Shown: positions 52,317-59,935 of the stretch, piece by piece | Layout of the letters: each line of letters begins with the position of its first letter | How positions within the stretch are numbered: the first letter of the stretch is position 1 | DNA from: Bacteroidia bacterium | Lineage (GTDB): Bacteria; Bacteroidota; Bacteroidia; Flavobacteriales; Flavobacteriaceae | Length of the DNA stretch: 64,000 nucleotides | NCBI GenBank assembly: GCA_030429955.1 | Contig: JAUIGO010000007.1 | Span: 17,060 to 81,059 of the forward strand | Direction: 5' to 3' | Position numbers and translations under genes: made by a program | Notes under the pieces: model-generated | The model's input: the letters and a program-made list of their open reading frames with translations, nothing else | What the model was told of the DNA's origin: nothing | Database searches by the model: none

Positions 52317-53687
52317 ATGTCAGAAGAAAAAGAAAACATACAATTTCAACTCACTGATGAACTCATAGAAAAAGTTGAGCAACTTATTGAAGCCAATAAT
52401 GGCAAGGAGTTGCAACAATTTTTAAGTGAGTTTCACTATGCTGATATTGCCGAAATTCTTGATGAACTTGATCAAGATGAGGCAGTCTATGTGATTAAGT
52501 TGTTGGATTCTGAGACGACCTCTGATATTTTGATGGAGCTTGATGAAGATATCAGAGAGAAAGTCCTTCAAAATTTATCAGCTAAAGAAATTGCAGACGA
52601 AATTCAGGAGCTAGATACTGATGATGCAGCTGATATGATTTCTGAACTTCCTGAAGAACGTAAGGAAGAAGTAATCTCAAACATTGAAGATGCTGAGCAT
52701 AAAGCCGAAATTGAAGAATTATTGGCTTATGATGAAGATTCAGCTGGTGGACTCATGGCCAAAGAACTTGTTAAAGTGTATGAAACCTGGACAGTTGCTG
52801 GTTGCATGCGAAGAATTCGTGGTCAAGCCAAAGATGTCACTCGAGTGCATTCTATTTATGTGGTTGATAAGCAAGATAAGCTGATTGGTCGTCTATCGTT
52901 AAAAGATTTAATTACGGCTAAAAGCGAACAAAAAATAGCTGAAATTTCTAATTCGAATGTTGACTCTGTAAATGTTCACGACGATGTTGAAGATGTCGCA
53001 AAAGTGATGCAAAAATATGACTTGGAAGCCATTCCAGTACTTGATGACAATCATATTTTAGTTGGTAGAATTACCATTGATGACATTGTAGATGTCATGA
53101 AAGAAGAAGCTGATAAAGATTACCAGTTGGCAGCAGGTATTACACAAGGCGTTGAAGCAGATGATAGTATAATAGATCTTACTAAAGCACGTTTACCTTG
53201 GTTGTTTCTGGGTTTACTTGGTGGTATTGGTGCTTTTATTATTATGGAAGGTTTCCAAGAAGCATTTAACACCTATGCTGTGCTTTTCTTTTTTACACCA
53301 TTAATTGCTGCAATGGCAGGAAATGTTGGTGTACAATCAAGCGCGATTATTGTTCAAGGTTTAGCTAACGACGATGTAAAAGGAAGTGTCAATGGCAGAT
53401 TAATTAAAGAAATGCTTCTTGCAGCACTTAATGGCGCCATTCTAGCAGTCTTTCTGTTTTTGTTTGTTTGGCTTTATATAGGTGAGATGGACAAAGCATT
53501 AGCCATTTCTGTGTCTTTGGTAGCAGTGATTATCATAGCAGGTTTAATAGGAACATTTGTGCCTCTATTTTTAGATAAACGAGGTATTGATCCAGCTATT
53601 GCAACTGGACCATTTATTACTACTAGCAACGATATTTTGGGTATTCTACTTTATTTTTGGATAGCTAAAATGATACTCGGAATATAA
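52317..53687 (+). CDS. mgtE: Magnesium transporter MgtE
   Basis: A 456-residue Mg2+ channel. The cytosolic N domain (about 10-130) has superhelical repeats such as 'HYADIAEILDELDQDEAVYVIKLLDSETTSDI'. Two CBS domains (about 135-260) hold 'RVHSIYVVDKQDKLIGRLSLKDLI' and 'YDLEAIPVLDDNHILVGRITIDDIVDVM'. The channel with five helices includes 'PLIAAMAGNVGVQSSAIIVQGLA' and 'GPFITTSNDILGILLYF'. Acidic residues in the N and CBS domains form the regulatory Mg sites. Its translation start abuts a repeat. Confidence 0.96.
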   Translation: MSEEKENIQFQLTDELIEKVEQLIEANNGKELQQFLSEFHYADIAEILDELDQDEAVYVIKLLDSETTSDILMELDEDIREKVLQNLSAKEIADEIQELDTDDAADMISELPEERKEEVISNIEDAEHKAEIEELLAYDEDSAGGLMAKELVKVYETWTVAGCMRRIRGQAKDVTRVHSIYVVDKQDKLIGRLSLKDLITAKSEQKIAEISNSNVDSVNVHDDVEDVAKVMQKYDLEAIPVLDDNHILVGRITIDDIVDVMKEEADKDYQLAAGITQGVEADDSIIDLTKARLPWLFLGLLGGIGAFIIMEGFQEAFNTYAVLFFFTPLIAAMAGNVGVQSSAIIVQGLANDDVKGSVNGRLIKEMLLAALNGAILAVFLFLFVWLYIGEMDKALAISVSLVAVIIIAGLIGTFVPLFLDKRGIDPAIATGPFITTSNDILGILLYFWIAKMILGI

Positions 53688-53710
53688 CTTCAGGACGTAA
53701 ATAACAATTT

Positions 53711-54076
53711 ATGAAGCGCATTAATATCAAAGAGAAATTTTCTAAATTTTCTAAACAATGGCATCCGCATCAAATTGCTGTGGTTGATGATATGCAAGTG
53801 ATTTTGGCAAAGCTAAAAGGCGAATTTGTTTGGCACAGTCATGATGATGAAGATGAATTATTTCAAGTGGTAAAAGGCACACTTTATATGCAGTTTAGAG
53901 ATAGAACCGAAGTTGTTAATGAAGGCGAAATTATTGTTGTGCCAAAAGGTGTAGAGCATAACCCATGTACAAAAAATGATGAGGAAGTGCATGTGTTGTT
54001 ATTTGAAAAACTATCAACAGCTCATACAGGGAAGGTCATTGACGAAAAAACTCAAACGCATTATCCTAAAATTTAA
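53711..54076 (+). CDS. Cupin-domain protein
   Basis: A 121-residue single cupin. Metal-ligand positions are in 'GEFVWHSHDDEDELFQVVKGTLYMQF' (two His and a Glu) and 'PKGVEHNPCTKN' (third His). It is small and cytosolic, with no signal. Ligand or activity unknown. It follows mgtE by 23 bases and may be co-transcribed. Confidence 0.85.
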   Translation: MKRINIKEKFSKFSKQWHPHQIAVVDDMQVILAKLKGEFVWHSHDDEDELFQVVKGTLYMQFRDRTEVVNEGEIIVVPKGVEHNPCTKNDEEVHVLLFEKLSTAHTGKVIDEKTQTHYPKI

Positions 54077-54082
54077 AACTAT

Positions 54083-54110
54083 TGTCACACTGAGCGCAGT
54101 CGAAGTGTCT
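54083..54110 (+). repeat. Dispersed repeat, family A
   Basis: TTGTCACACTGAGCGCAGTC then GAAGTGTC, in the spacer between the cupin and dehydrogenase genes. It is one of the best-preserved single copies. A diverged partner (AAGCGAAGTCGAAAGACAGG) is at 54160-54179. Confidence 0.8.
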
Positions 54111-54159
54111 TTAAAATCATATTAAGTAAACTAAAATAGATTTTTGCTGGAGTTATCTT

Positions 54160-54179
54160 AAGCGAAGTCGAAAGACAGG
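54160..54179 (+). repeat. Degenerate family A repeat
   Basis: AAGCGAAGTCGAAAGACAGG, where the GCGCAGTCGAAG core has changed to GCGAAGTCGAAA. It is the second copy in the same spacer, just upstream of the dehydrogenase ATG. Confidence 0.55.
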
Positions 54180-54187
54180 AAGTAAAC

Positions 54188-55144
54188 ATGAAAATCCTTC
54201 ACCTCGATACCAATCATTCTTTATTAATCAATCAATTAAATGATTTAGGTTTTACAAATCACGAAGATTATACATCTTCAAAAGAAGTTGTAGAAGCTAA
54301 AATCCATGAGTATGACGGAATTGTCATTAGAAGCAGATTTACCATAGATAAACAGTTTCTAGACAAAGCAACAAGTCTTAAGTTTATTGGAAGAGTAGGA
54401 GCTGGTCTTGAAAATATTGATTGCGATTATGCTCAATCAAAAGGAGTTCATCTTATTTCAGCTCCTGAAGGAAACCGAAATGCTGTTGGAGAACATGCTT
54501 TGGGCATGTTACTTTCATTGTTCAATAAACTCCATAAAGCTGATAAAGAAGTCAGGCAAGGCAAATGGTTGCGTGAAGACAATAGAGGTATTGAACTTGA
54601 TGGCAAAACAGTTGGACTGATTGGTTATGGCAACATGGGAAAAGCATTTGCTAAAAAATTAAGAGGTTTTGATGTTGAGGTTTTGTGTTATGACATTAAA
54701 CCCAATGTTGGAGATGAAAATGCAAAACAAGTAACGCTTCAAGAACTTCAAAATAAAGCTGATGTACTTAGTTTGCATACACCTCAAACAGCTTTAACTA
54801 CCAATATGGTTGATGAAGTGTTTATAAATCAATTTAAAAAATCGTTTTGGTTAATTAACACAGCTCGAGGTAAGAGTGTATTGACATCAGATTTAGTTGA
54901 TACCCTAAAATCAGGTAAAATATTAGGAGCAGGATTAGATGTATTAGAGTATGAAAAAGCATCGTTTGAGAATCTCTTTAAAAATGATGTCACATCGAGC
55001 GCAGTCGAGATGCCAGAAGCATTCCAATATTTAATACAAGCAGAAAATGTTTTGCTTACACCTCATGTAGCTGGTTGGACTATTGAGAGCAAAGAAAAGT
55101 TAGCACAAACCATTGTTGACAAAATAAAGCAAAGATTTTGCTAA
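54188..55144 (+). CDS. D-2-hydroxyacid dehydrogenase family protein (phosphoglycerate dehydrogenase-like)
   Basis: A 318-residue NAD-dependent enzyme of the D-isomer 2-hydroxyacid dehydrogenase family. It shows 'FIGRVGAGLENIDCDYA', the Rossmann 'TVGLIGYGNMGKAFAKKLRGF', active-site Arg in 'WLINTARGKS', Glu in 'GLDVLEYE' and His in 'LLTPHVAGWT'. It lacks the ACT domains of serine-pathway enzymes, and the substrate is undetermined. Residues 267-275 (DVTSSAVEM) come from a family A repeat inserted in frame just ahead of the active-site His loop. Confidence 0.87.
   Translation: MKILHLDTNHSLLINQLNDLGFTNHEDYTSSKEVVEAKIHEYDGIVIRSRFTIDKQFLDKATSLKFIGRVGAGLENIDCDYAQSKGVHLISAPEGNRNAVGEHALGMLLSLFNKLHKADKEVRQGKWLREDNRGIELDGKTVGLIGYGNMGKAFAKKLRGFDVEVLCYDIKPNVGDENAKQVTLQELQNKADVLSLHTPQTALTTNMVDEVFINQFKKSFWLINTARGKSVLTSDLVDTLKSGKILGAGLDVLEYEKASFENLFKNDVTSSAVEMPEAFQYLIQAENVLLTPHVAGWTIESKEKLAQTIVDKIKQRFC
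54986..55012 (+). repeat. Family A repeat inside a coding sequence
   Basis: GATGTCACATCGAGCGCAGT with CGAGATG occupies nine codons of the dehydrogenase gene, in frame. It encodes DVTSSAVEM, a foreign stretch in a loop between 'LFKN' and 'PEAFQYL'. Confidence 0.85.
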
Positions 55145-55153
55145 ATTTAAAGC

Positions 55154-55564
55154 ATGAAGAAAACGATACTTGTTTTTACGCTGCTTATTTTAGCTATATT
55201 TCTACTGTTTCAACTTAGTAAATATGCCACGATATCTGGTAATTTAAACTTTGAAATTACCATTGCGATTATTGCAGTTGTTTTCTTTTTTATTGGTATC
55301 TATCTCAACAAAAAAAGTCTTAATAATAGGAAAGTTGCTGCAACTGAAATCGACCATCAAAAGATTCAAGACTTAGAAATTAGCAATCGAGAGTACGAAG
55401 TACTTCAGGCCATCTCAGAAGGATTGTCAAATAAAGAAATAGCTGAGAAATTATTCCTTTCAGAAAGTACCATTAAAACACATGTCTCTAATCTTTTGGT
55501 AAAGTTAAATGCCAAACGTCGAACACAAGCCATTCAAATCGCTAAAGAACTTCAGATTATTTAA
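55154..55564 (+). CDS. Membrane-tethered LuxR-type regulator
   Basis: A 136-residue protein. Two membrane helices (about residues 5-22 and 33-52) and a short linker lead to a LuxR/GerE helix-turn-helix (about 75-134), with 'EISNREYEVLQAISEGLSNKEIAEKLFLSESTIKTHVSNLLVKLNAKRRTQAI' in segments. No receiver domain is present. It is predicted to sit in the inner membrane with its DNA-binding domain inside the cell. It stands at the head of a block with DUF4199, DUF1801, VOC and zinc-ribbon genes and is the likely regulator of that block. Confidence 0.85.
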   Translation: MKKTILVFTLLILAIFLLFQLSKYATISGNLNFEITIAIIAVVFFFIGIYLNKKSLNNRKVAATEIDHQKIQDLEISNREYEVLQAISEGLSNKEIAEKLFLSESTIKTHVSNLLVKLNAKRRTQAIQIAKELQII

Positions 55565-55669
55565 AAAATCGTTACTTTTAGACTAAAGTATTGGTGTTTT
55601 GGTACTAAAGTATGACTCCAAAAAGGATGTCTTCTTCTACTTTTGAATCATAATTTTAAATTCAAAAAG

Positions 55670-56179
55670 ATGAAAAAAACAGTTTTAAAATATGGCTCTT
55701 ATGGTCTATTAACTGGAGTTGTATTATTTTTAGTTTCAATTTTAGTAACCCAAAGCCTTGATTATTCATTACAAGAAATTTTAGGTTATGTCACCATGGT
55801 TGCAACTTTATCCTTTATATTTTTTGGCATTAAACATTACAGGGATAAGGTAAATAATGGTGTTGTAGGTTTTGGTAAAGCTTTAGTCATTGGATTATTA
55901 ATTTCGGTTCTAGTTGCAGCAGGAGTGGCTATAGCAGATTATATTTATACAACAGTTATTAATCCAGATTTTGCGCAGGACTACCTAGATAGAACCATTG
56001 CAATTTTAGAAACCGAACATTCTGGAGCAGAACTTGAGGCTAAAAAAGCTGAGCTCACTCAACAAATGGAAGATTATGGAGGATCTGGTTTTATGGCTGC
56101 TTTAATGTTTGTTACCGTTGTAATTATCGGATTTATAATTTCATTAATTTCAGGGTTAATCCTTCAACGAAAAAACTAA
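55670..56179 (+). CDS. DUF4199 membrane protein
   Basis: A 169-residue protein with four predicted helices and the DUF4199 pattern ('YGLLTGVVLFLVSILVT', 'FIFFGIKHYRDKVNNGVVGFGKALVIGLLISVLVAAGVAIADY' in parts). A helical loop between helices 3 and 4 carries 'DRTIAILETEHSGAELEAKKAELTQQM'. The start is ATG 55670. Function unknown. It lies 5 bases before the DUF1801 gene. Confidence 0.85.
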   Translation: MKKTVLKYGSYGLLTGVVLFLVSILVTQSLDYSLQEILGYVTMVATLSFIFFGIKHYRDKVNNGVVGFGKALVIGLLISVLVAAGVAIADYIYTTVINPDFAQDYLDRTIAILETEHSGAELEAKKAELTQQMEDYGGSGFMAALMFVTVVIIGFIISLISGLILQRKN

Positions 56180-56184
56180 ATATT

Positions 56185-56643
56185 ATGCAATATAAAGCAA
56201 CCTCACCAGAAGATTATATAAGTCAAGTGCCTGAAGAACGTCAGGAAACTTTAAACAAACTAAGACAGGTTATTAAAGCTAATTTACCTAAGGGTTTTGA
56301 AGAAGGAATTCAATATGGTATGATTGGCTATTACGTTCCTCATAGCATTTATCCAGAAGGTTATCATTGTACGCCAACAGAACCTTTGCCATTTATGAGT
56401 TTTGCCTCTCAAAAAAACTCGGTAAACCTATACCACAGTGGTATTTATGCTGTTCCTGAAATTCACGATTGGTTTGTAAATGAATATCCAAAACATTGTA
56501 AACGTAAGTTGGATATGGGAAAAAGCTGTATTCGTTTTAAAAAATTAGATGACATTCCCTTTGAGTTAATAGGCAAATTATCAGCAAAATTGAGTGTAGA
56601 TGATTGGGTGAAAATCTACGAAAGTGCAGTAAAGAAAAGATAA
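56185..56643 (+). CDS. DUF1801 domain protein
   Basis: A 152-residue protein of the DUF1801 (YdhG/YjbR-like) family: 'PEDYISQVPEERQETLNKLRQVIKANLPKGFEEGIQYGMIGYYVP', 'PLPFMSFASQKNSVNLYHSGIY', 'GKSCIRFKKLDDIPFELIGKL' as segments. Proteins of this fold are small and probably bind an anionic ligand. Function unknown. Same strand and close spacing with neighbours. Confidence 0.85.
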   Translation: MQYKATSPEDYISQVPEERQETLNKLRQVIKANLPKGFEEGIQYGMIGYYVPHSIYPEGYHCTPTEPLPFMSFASQKNSVNLYHSGIYAVPEIHDWFVNEYPKHCKRKLDMGKSCIRFKKLDDIPFELIGKLSAKLSVDDWVKIYESAVKKR

Positions 56644-56688
56644 CACAATTGTAATAAATTAATTAAATAGAAAACTAACTATATTAAC

Positions 56689-57075
56689 ATGAAAAAAAGA
56701 GTCACAGGAATTGGAGGTTTGTTTTTTAAAACCAAAGATCCAAAAGCCTCCAAAGCGTGGTACAAAAAACACTTAGGGTTTAATACAGACGATTATGGCT
56801 GTACATTCTGGTGGAAGGACAAAGAAGGAAACGATTGCTCTACACAATGGAGTCCATTTCCAGAAAAAACAAAATATTATGAGCCCTCAAAAAAAGACTT
56901 TATGTTCAATTATCGTGTAGAGAATTTACATGAATTGATAAAAATTTTAAAAGAAGAAGGTGTCACAGTAATTGGTGATATTCAGGAGTATGAATATGGA
57001 AAGTTTGGTTATATTATGGACAATGATGGTAATAAAATTGAACTTTGGGAACCCGTTGACAGTGCTTTTCAATAA
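56689..57075 (+). CDS. VOC family protein
   Basis: A 128-residue vicinal-oxygen-chelate protein: 'GLFFKTKDPKASKAWYKKHLGF', 'FNYRVENLHELIKILKEEGVTVIGDIQEYEYGKFGYIMDNDGNKIELWEP' in segments. The conserved Glu near the end ('KIELWEP') is the usual metal ligand, but the first His is not obvious. Function unknown. Part of the LuxR-DUF4199 block. Confidence 0.88.
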   Translation: MKKRVTGIGGLFFKTKDPKASKAWYKKHLGFNTDDYGCTFWWKDKEGNDCSTQWSPFPEKTKYYEPSKKDFMFNYRVENLHELIKILKEEGVTVIGDIQEYEYGKFGYIMDNDGNKIELWEPVDSAFQ

Positions 57076-57086
57076 AATATATAAAA

Positions 57087-57353
57087 ATGAAAACTTATAA
57101 AAATTGTCAAAGTTGTGCCATGCCTTTAAAAAAGGATCCGAAAGGAGGAGCTACAAATAAGGATGGTTCAATAAGTACTATGTATTGTAGCTATTGCTAT
57201 GAAGATGGTGAATTTTTACAACCAGATATTACAGCAACTGAAATGAAAGATTTTGTTAAAAATAAGCTTAAAGAAATGGGTTTTCCAGGTTTTTTAGCAG
57301 GATTTTTTTCAAAAAACATTCCAAAATTAGAACGTTGGAAAAACTCTAATTAG
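57087..57353 (+). CDS. Putative zinc-ribbon domain protein
   Basis: An 88-residue protein whose first half has 'CQSCAMPLKKDPKGGATNKDGS' and 'YCSYCYEDG', four cysteines suited to a zinc ribbon (two CxxC pairs). The rest is a short helical tail. A common flavobacterial neighbour of VOC and DUF1801 genes. Last gene of the block. Confidence 0.85.
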   Translation: MKTYKNCQSCAMPLKKDPKGGATNKDGSISTMYCSYCYEDGEFLQPDITATEMKDFVKNKLKEMGFPGFLAGFFSKNIPKLERWKNSN

Positions 57354-57421
57354 TTGAAAAATAATAAACTAACCAAACTTTATTTTTAGTATATTTATTC
57401 ATCTAACCAAAATTATTTAAA

Positions 57422-57901
57422 ATGTCAGACGAAAAAAGTTTAGGCGACGATCTTAACGATATGTTAGGTGACGCTAAAGAAGGAGCAAGAAAAGCAGCCA
57501 AAAAAGCCGAAGAATTTGGACAAGAAGCCAAAGAAAAGGCCAAGGAATTTTCAGAAGATGCTAAAGAAAAATTCGATGAGTTTTCTCAAGACACCAAAGA
57601 AGTATTGGGAGATGCTAAAAATGTTGCATTAGTTGCTCATTTAACCTTAATAGGCTGGATTATTGCATTTGTAATGAATGGAGGCGAAAAGAAAACAGAA
57701 TATGCTTCTTTTTATTTAAGGCAAATGCTTGGACTTATGCTATTTGCCATTGTTTTAAGTTTTATTCCAATAATTGGATGGTTTGCTAATCTAATAATAC
57801 TAGTTCTATGGATAATGAGTTTAGTTGGTGCTTTAAGTGGAGAAAAGAAAGAAACTCCAGTTATAGGACATCTTTTCCAAGATTGGTTTAAATCTTTATA
57901 G
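57422..57901 (+). CDS. DUF4870-like membrane protein with N-terminal 11-mer repeats
   Basis: A 159-residue protein. Residues 16-59 hold four tandem 11-residue units. The last three (27-37, 38-48, 49-59) read KKAEEFGQEAK, EKAKEFSEDAK, EKFDEFSQDTK, the periodicity of apolipoprotein/LEA-type amphipathic helices. From about 65 on, two or three membrane helices ('ALVAHLTLIGWIIAFVMNGG', 'LRQMLGLMLFAIVLSFIPIIGW', 'ILVLWIMSLVGALSG') match the small DUF4870/COG3296-like family. It probably lies in the inner membrane with the helix on the surface of the bilayer. Function unknown. Confidence 0.75.
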   Translation: MSDEKSLGDDLNDMLGDAKEGARKAAKKAEEFGQEAKEKAKEFSEDAKEKFDEFSQDTKEVLGDAKNVALVAHLTLIGWIIAFVMNGGEKKTEYASFYLRQMLGLMLFAIVLSFIPIIGWFANLIILVLWIMSLVGALSGEKKETPVIGHLFQDWFKSL

Positions 57902-57908
57902 TTTCTGA

Positions 57909-57938
57909 AGATCGAATAATAACAATTCGATCTTTTTT
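57909..57938 (+). terminator. Terminator before arsR
   Basis: A perfect 9-bp stem AGATCGAAT/ATTCGATCT (57909-57917, 57925-57933) and a T-run to 57938. Ends the DUF4870-like gene. Confidence 0.85.
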
Positions 57939-57959
57939 AAAACATTTGTTATCGTAATA

Positions 57960-57989
57960 TTGCAATAATACAATTTATTTGTATATTTG
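57960..57989 (+). promoter_or_regulatory. arsR promoter with overlapping palindrome
   Basis: TTG (57960-57962), 19-base spacer, TATATTTG (57982-57989): a good match to the Bacteroidota -33/-7 promoter. The palindrome ATTGCAAT (57959-57966) overlaps the -33 box and suggests an ArsR operator. It is 19 bases before the arsR start at 58008. Confidence 0.6.
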
Positions 57990-58007
57990 TCATCTAAAAT
58001 CAACCTA

Positions 58008-58331
58008 ATGGGAGCATCCAAAGTAGATATTTATTCAAATGAAATCAATGAAATTGCAGCTATTGCAAAGGTGTTTTCGCATCCTGCACGTGTGGCTATT
58101 CTGCAATATATAAGCACACAAGAAGCTTGCATTTGTAATGATATTGTTGATGAAATTGGTTTAGCACAAGCTACCATTTCACAACACTTAAAAGTAATCA
58201 ATGATGCTGGATTACTAAAAGGCACTTTTGAAGGTAAGAGCCTTTGTTATTGTATAAATGTTGAGCGTTTTCAAGAATTACAAGAACTATTCAATTCATT
58301 TTTTAATAAAACAAAGCTTAACTGCTGTTAA
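58008..58331 (+). CDS. arsR: ArsR-family metal(loid) repressor
   Basis: A 107-residue winged-helix repressor. 'VFSHPARVAILQYISTQEACICNDIVDEIGLAQATISQHLKVINDAG' in segments gives the helix-turn-helix. The CxC pair Cys41/Cys43 in EACICN is the usual As(III) site of this family, with extra cysteines at 80, 82, 106 and 107. The start at 58008 is preferred to an upstream in-frame TTG. The genes that follow (DUF6428, GNAT, ArsC) support arsenic control. Confidence 0.88.
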   Translation: MGASKVDIYSNEINEIAAIAKVFSHPARVAILQYISTQEACICNDIVDEIGLAQATISQHLKVINDAGLLKGTFEGKSLCYCINVERFQELQELFNSFFNKTKLNCC

Positions 58332-58377
58332 TCGCAAAAAGAATTTAATTACTGGAATAAAAAAATAATATATACAA

Positions 58378-58875
58378 ATGAAAACAAAAGAACTATTTGA
58401 AATCTTTAACGCACACAAAGAAAAGTCGTTATTATTTGAGTACAAACCTCAAGAATTTGTAAAAGCAAATTATCACATTACTGAAGTCAAACATTTAAAA
58501 ATTGACTCTGTAGATTGTGGTACTGGAACTGATGCATGGAATGAAACTATTGTTCAGCTTTGGGAAAGTCCTATGGAAATTGGTAAACGTGATTACATGA
58601 CTGTTTACAAAGCCTTGAACATTCTAAACAAGGTTGGTAAAATGAAGCCTTATGATATGGAAGCTGAACTAAAATTTGAATATAGTAACAAAACATTTCA
58701 TACAGCACAGATGTTTGTTAACGATTTTGAAATAAGAGATAACAATTTAATTATTAAGTTAGGTGTTGAAAAAACTGACTGTAAAGCAAAAACAGTTTGT
58801 GGAGTTGTGGAAGAAGTAAAAACTGCTTTGGTTTCTGATGAGCCTTGTTGCTCACCAGAAGGGAATTGTTGCTAA
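58378..58875 (+). CDS. DUF6428 protein of the ars locus
   Basis: A 165-residue protein with 'HITEVKHLKIDSVDCGTGTDAWNETIVQLWESP' and a Cys-rich end 'CCSPEGNCC'. This family (DUF6428) is a frequent ars-operon neighbour. The tail CC...CC could hold As(III) or another soft metal, which is an inference. It follows arsR by 46 bases on the same strand. Confidence 0.82.
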   Translation: MKTKELFEIFNAHKEKSLLFEYKPQEFVKANYHITEVKHLKIDSVDCGTGTDAWNETIVQLWESPMEIGKRDYMTVYKALNILNKVGKMKPYDMEAELKFEYSNKTFHTAQMFVNDFEIRDNNLIIKLGVEKTDCKAKTVCGVVEEVKTALVSDEPCCSPEGNCC

Positions 58876-58892
58876 TTGTTTATGTCATTCAC

Positions 58893-58920
58893 AGCTGTCA
58901 GACTAAGCTTAGTCGAAGTC
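58893..58920 (+). repeat. Family A repeat, diverged core
   Basis: AGCTGTCAGACTAAGCTTAG then TCGAAGTC, with the core GAGCGCAG replaced by TAAGCTTAG, itself nearly palindromic. It lies between the DUF6428 and GNAT genes. Confidence 0.65.
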
Positions 58921-58940
58921 AAAGCAAAGAATCTCATCAA

Positions 58941-59432
58941 ATGAATTTTAATATCAGAACATTTAAGAAAGAAGATTGGACTTCGGTCTCAAAAATTTAT
59001 GCTGAAGGCATTGCCACAGGAATCGCAACCTTTGAAACCAAAGTGCCAACTTTTGATATTTGGGATGATAAATTCATTAAGAAATGTCGTTTAGTAGCTG
59101 AAGTTGATAAGGACGTTGTTGGTTTTGCAGTATTGTCACAAGTCTCAAAACGAGCGGTTTACAAAGGTGTTGCTGAGGTAACTATTTATATAGCTAAAAA
59201 CCAAAGAGGACAAGGGATAGGTAAGCAATTGCTAGACGCATTAGTAATTGAAAGTGAAAAGGAGGGCTTTTGGACCTTGCAGGCTGGAATCTTTGCAGAA
59301 AATAAGGTTAGTATTCAATTGCACAAACATTGTGGATTTAGAGTGGTTGGTATTAGAGAAAAAATAGGACAACGAGATGGCATTTGGCACGATAACGTTT
59401 TAATGGAAAGACGTAGCTCTAAGTTTCAATAA
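58941..59432 (+). CDS. GNAT acetyltransferase, arsinothricin/phosphinothricin-type
   Basis: A 163-residue GNAT; the start MNFNIRTFKKEDWTSVSKIY at 58941 matches the fold. Acetyl-CoA loop 'YIAKNQRGQGIGKQLLDAL', then 'QAGIFAENKVSIQLHKHCGFRVVGIREKIGQRDGIWHDNVLMERR' in parts. This is the pattern of phosphinothricin N-acetyltransferases and of ArsN1, which detoxifies arsinothricin. Placement in the ars locus makes ArsN1 the better guess; substrate not proven. Confidence 0.83.
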   Translation: MNFNIRTFKKEDWTSVSKIYAEGIATGIATFETKVPTFDIWDDKFIKKCRLVAEVDKDVVGFAVLSQVSKRAVYKGVAEVTIYIAKNQRGQGIGKQLLDALVIESEKEGFWTLQAGIFAENKVSIQLHKHCGFRVVGIREKIGQRDGIWHDNVLMERRSSKFQ

Positions 59433-59458
59433 TTGTCAGGATGAGCGCAGTCGAAATC
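59433..59458 (+). repeat. Dispersed repeat, family A
   Basis: TTGTCAGGATGAGCGCAGTC with GAAATC, just past the GNAT stop. A good copy of the core, in the spacer before arsC. Confidence 0.8.
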
Positions 59459-59491
59459 AAAAGAAAATTTAAAAGTCGAATTTAAAAGTTA

Positions 59492-59505
59492 CTCGCTTTC
59501 GCGAG
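59492..59505. repeat. Palindromic repeat, family C (short)
   Basis: CTCGCTTTCGCGAG, the inner part of the family C palindrome also seen at 31123. It is 8 bases before the arsC ATG. Confidence 0.6.
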
Positions 59506-59512
59506 CATTAAA

Positions 59513-59935
59513 ATGAAAAACATTCTAGTATTATGCACAGGGAATTCCTGTAGAAGCCAAATGGCACATGGTTATTTAAACCATTTTTTAGATAATAGAA
59601 AAGTAAAGGTTTATAGCGCAGGTATTGAAACACATGGCTTAAATGCTGGAGCAGTATCTATAATGAAAGATGATGGTGTTGATATTTCCAAGCACACCTC
59701 AAATCATGTAGATGAATACAAAGACATTGATTTTGATTACATAATTACAGTTTGTGATCACGCCAATGAAAACTGCCCTTACATACCAAGTAAAAATGCT
59801 GTTAGATTGCATCATAACTTTTTTGACCCTTCAAAGGTTAAAGGAACAGAAACCGAAATACATGAAGCCTTTTTAAAAGCGAGGGACGAAATAAAGGCAT
59901 ATTGCAAGGAGTTTGTGAAACTATATTTTAATTAG
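59513..59935 (+). CDS. arsC: Arsenate reductase (low-molecular-weight phosphatase, thioredoxin type)
   Basis: A 140-residue ArsC of the LMW tyrosine phosphatase fold. The P-loop is CTGNSCR (Cys8-Arg14), and Cys81 and Cys88 sit in 'VCDHANENCPYIP'. The three cysteines match those of the thioredoxin-coupled Staphylococcus ArsC. 'HHNFFDPSK' is the usual acid loop. It reduces arsenate to arsenite, which a pump should export, but no pump gene follows. Its stop overlaps the stop of the convergent TonB receptor gene by 4 bases. Confidence 0.93.
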   Translation: MKNILVLCTGNSCRSQMAHGYLNHFLDNRKVKVYSAGIETHGLNAGAVSIMKDDGVDISKHTSNHVDEYKDIDFDYIITVCDHANENCPYIPSKNAVRLHHNFFDPSKVKGTETEIHEAFLKARDEIKAYCKEFVKLYFN

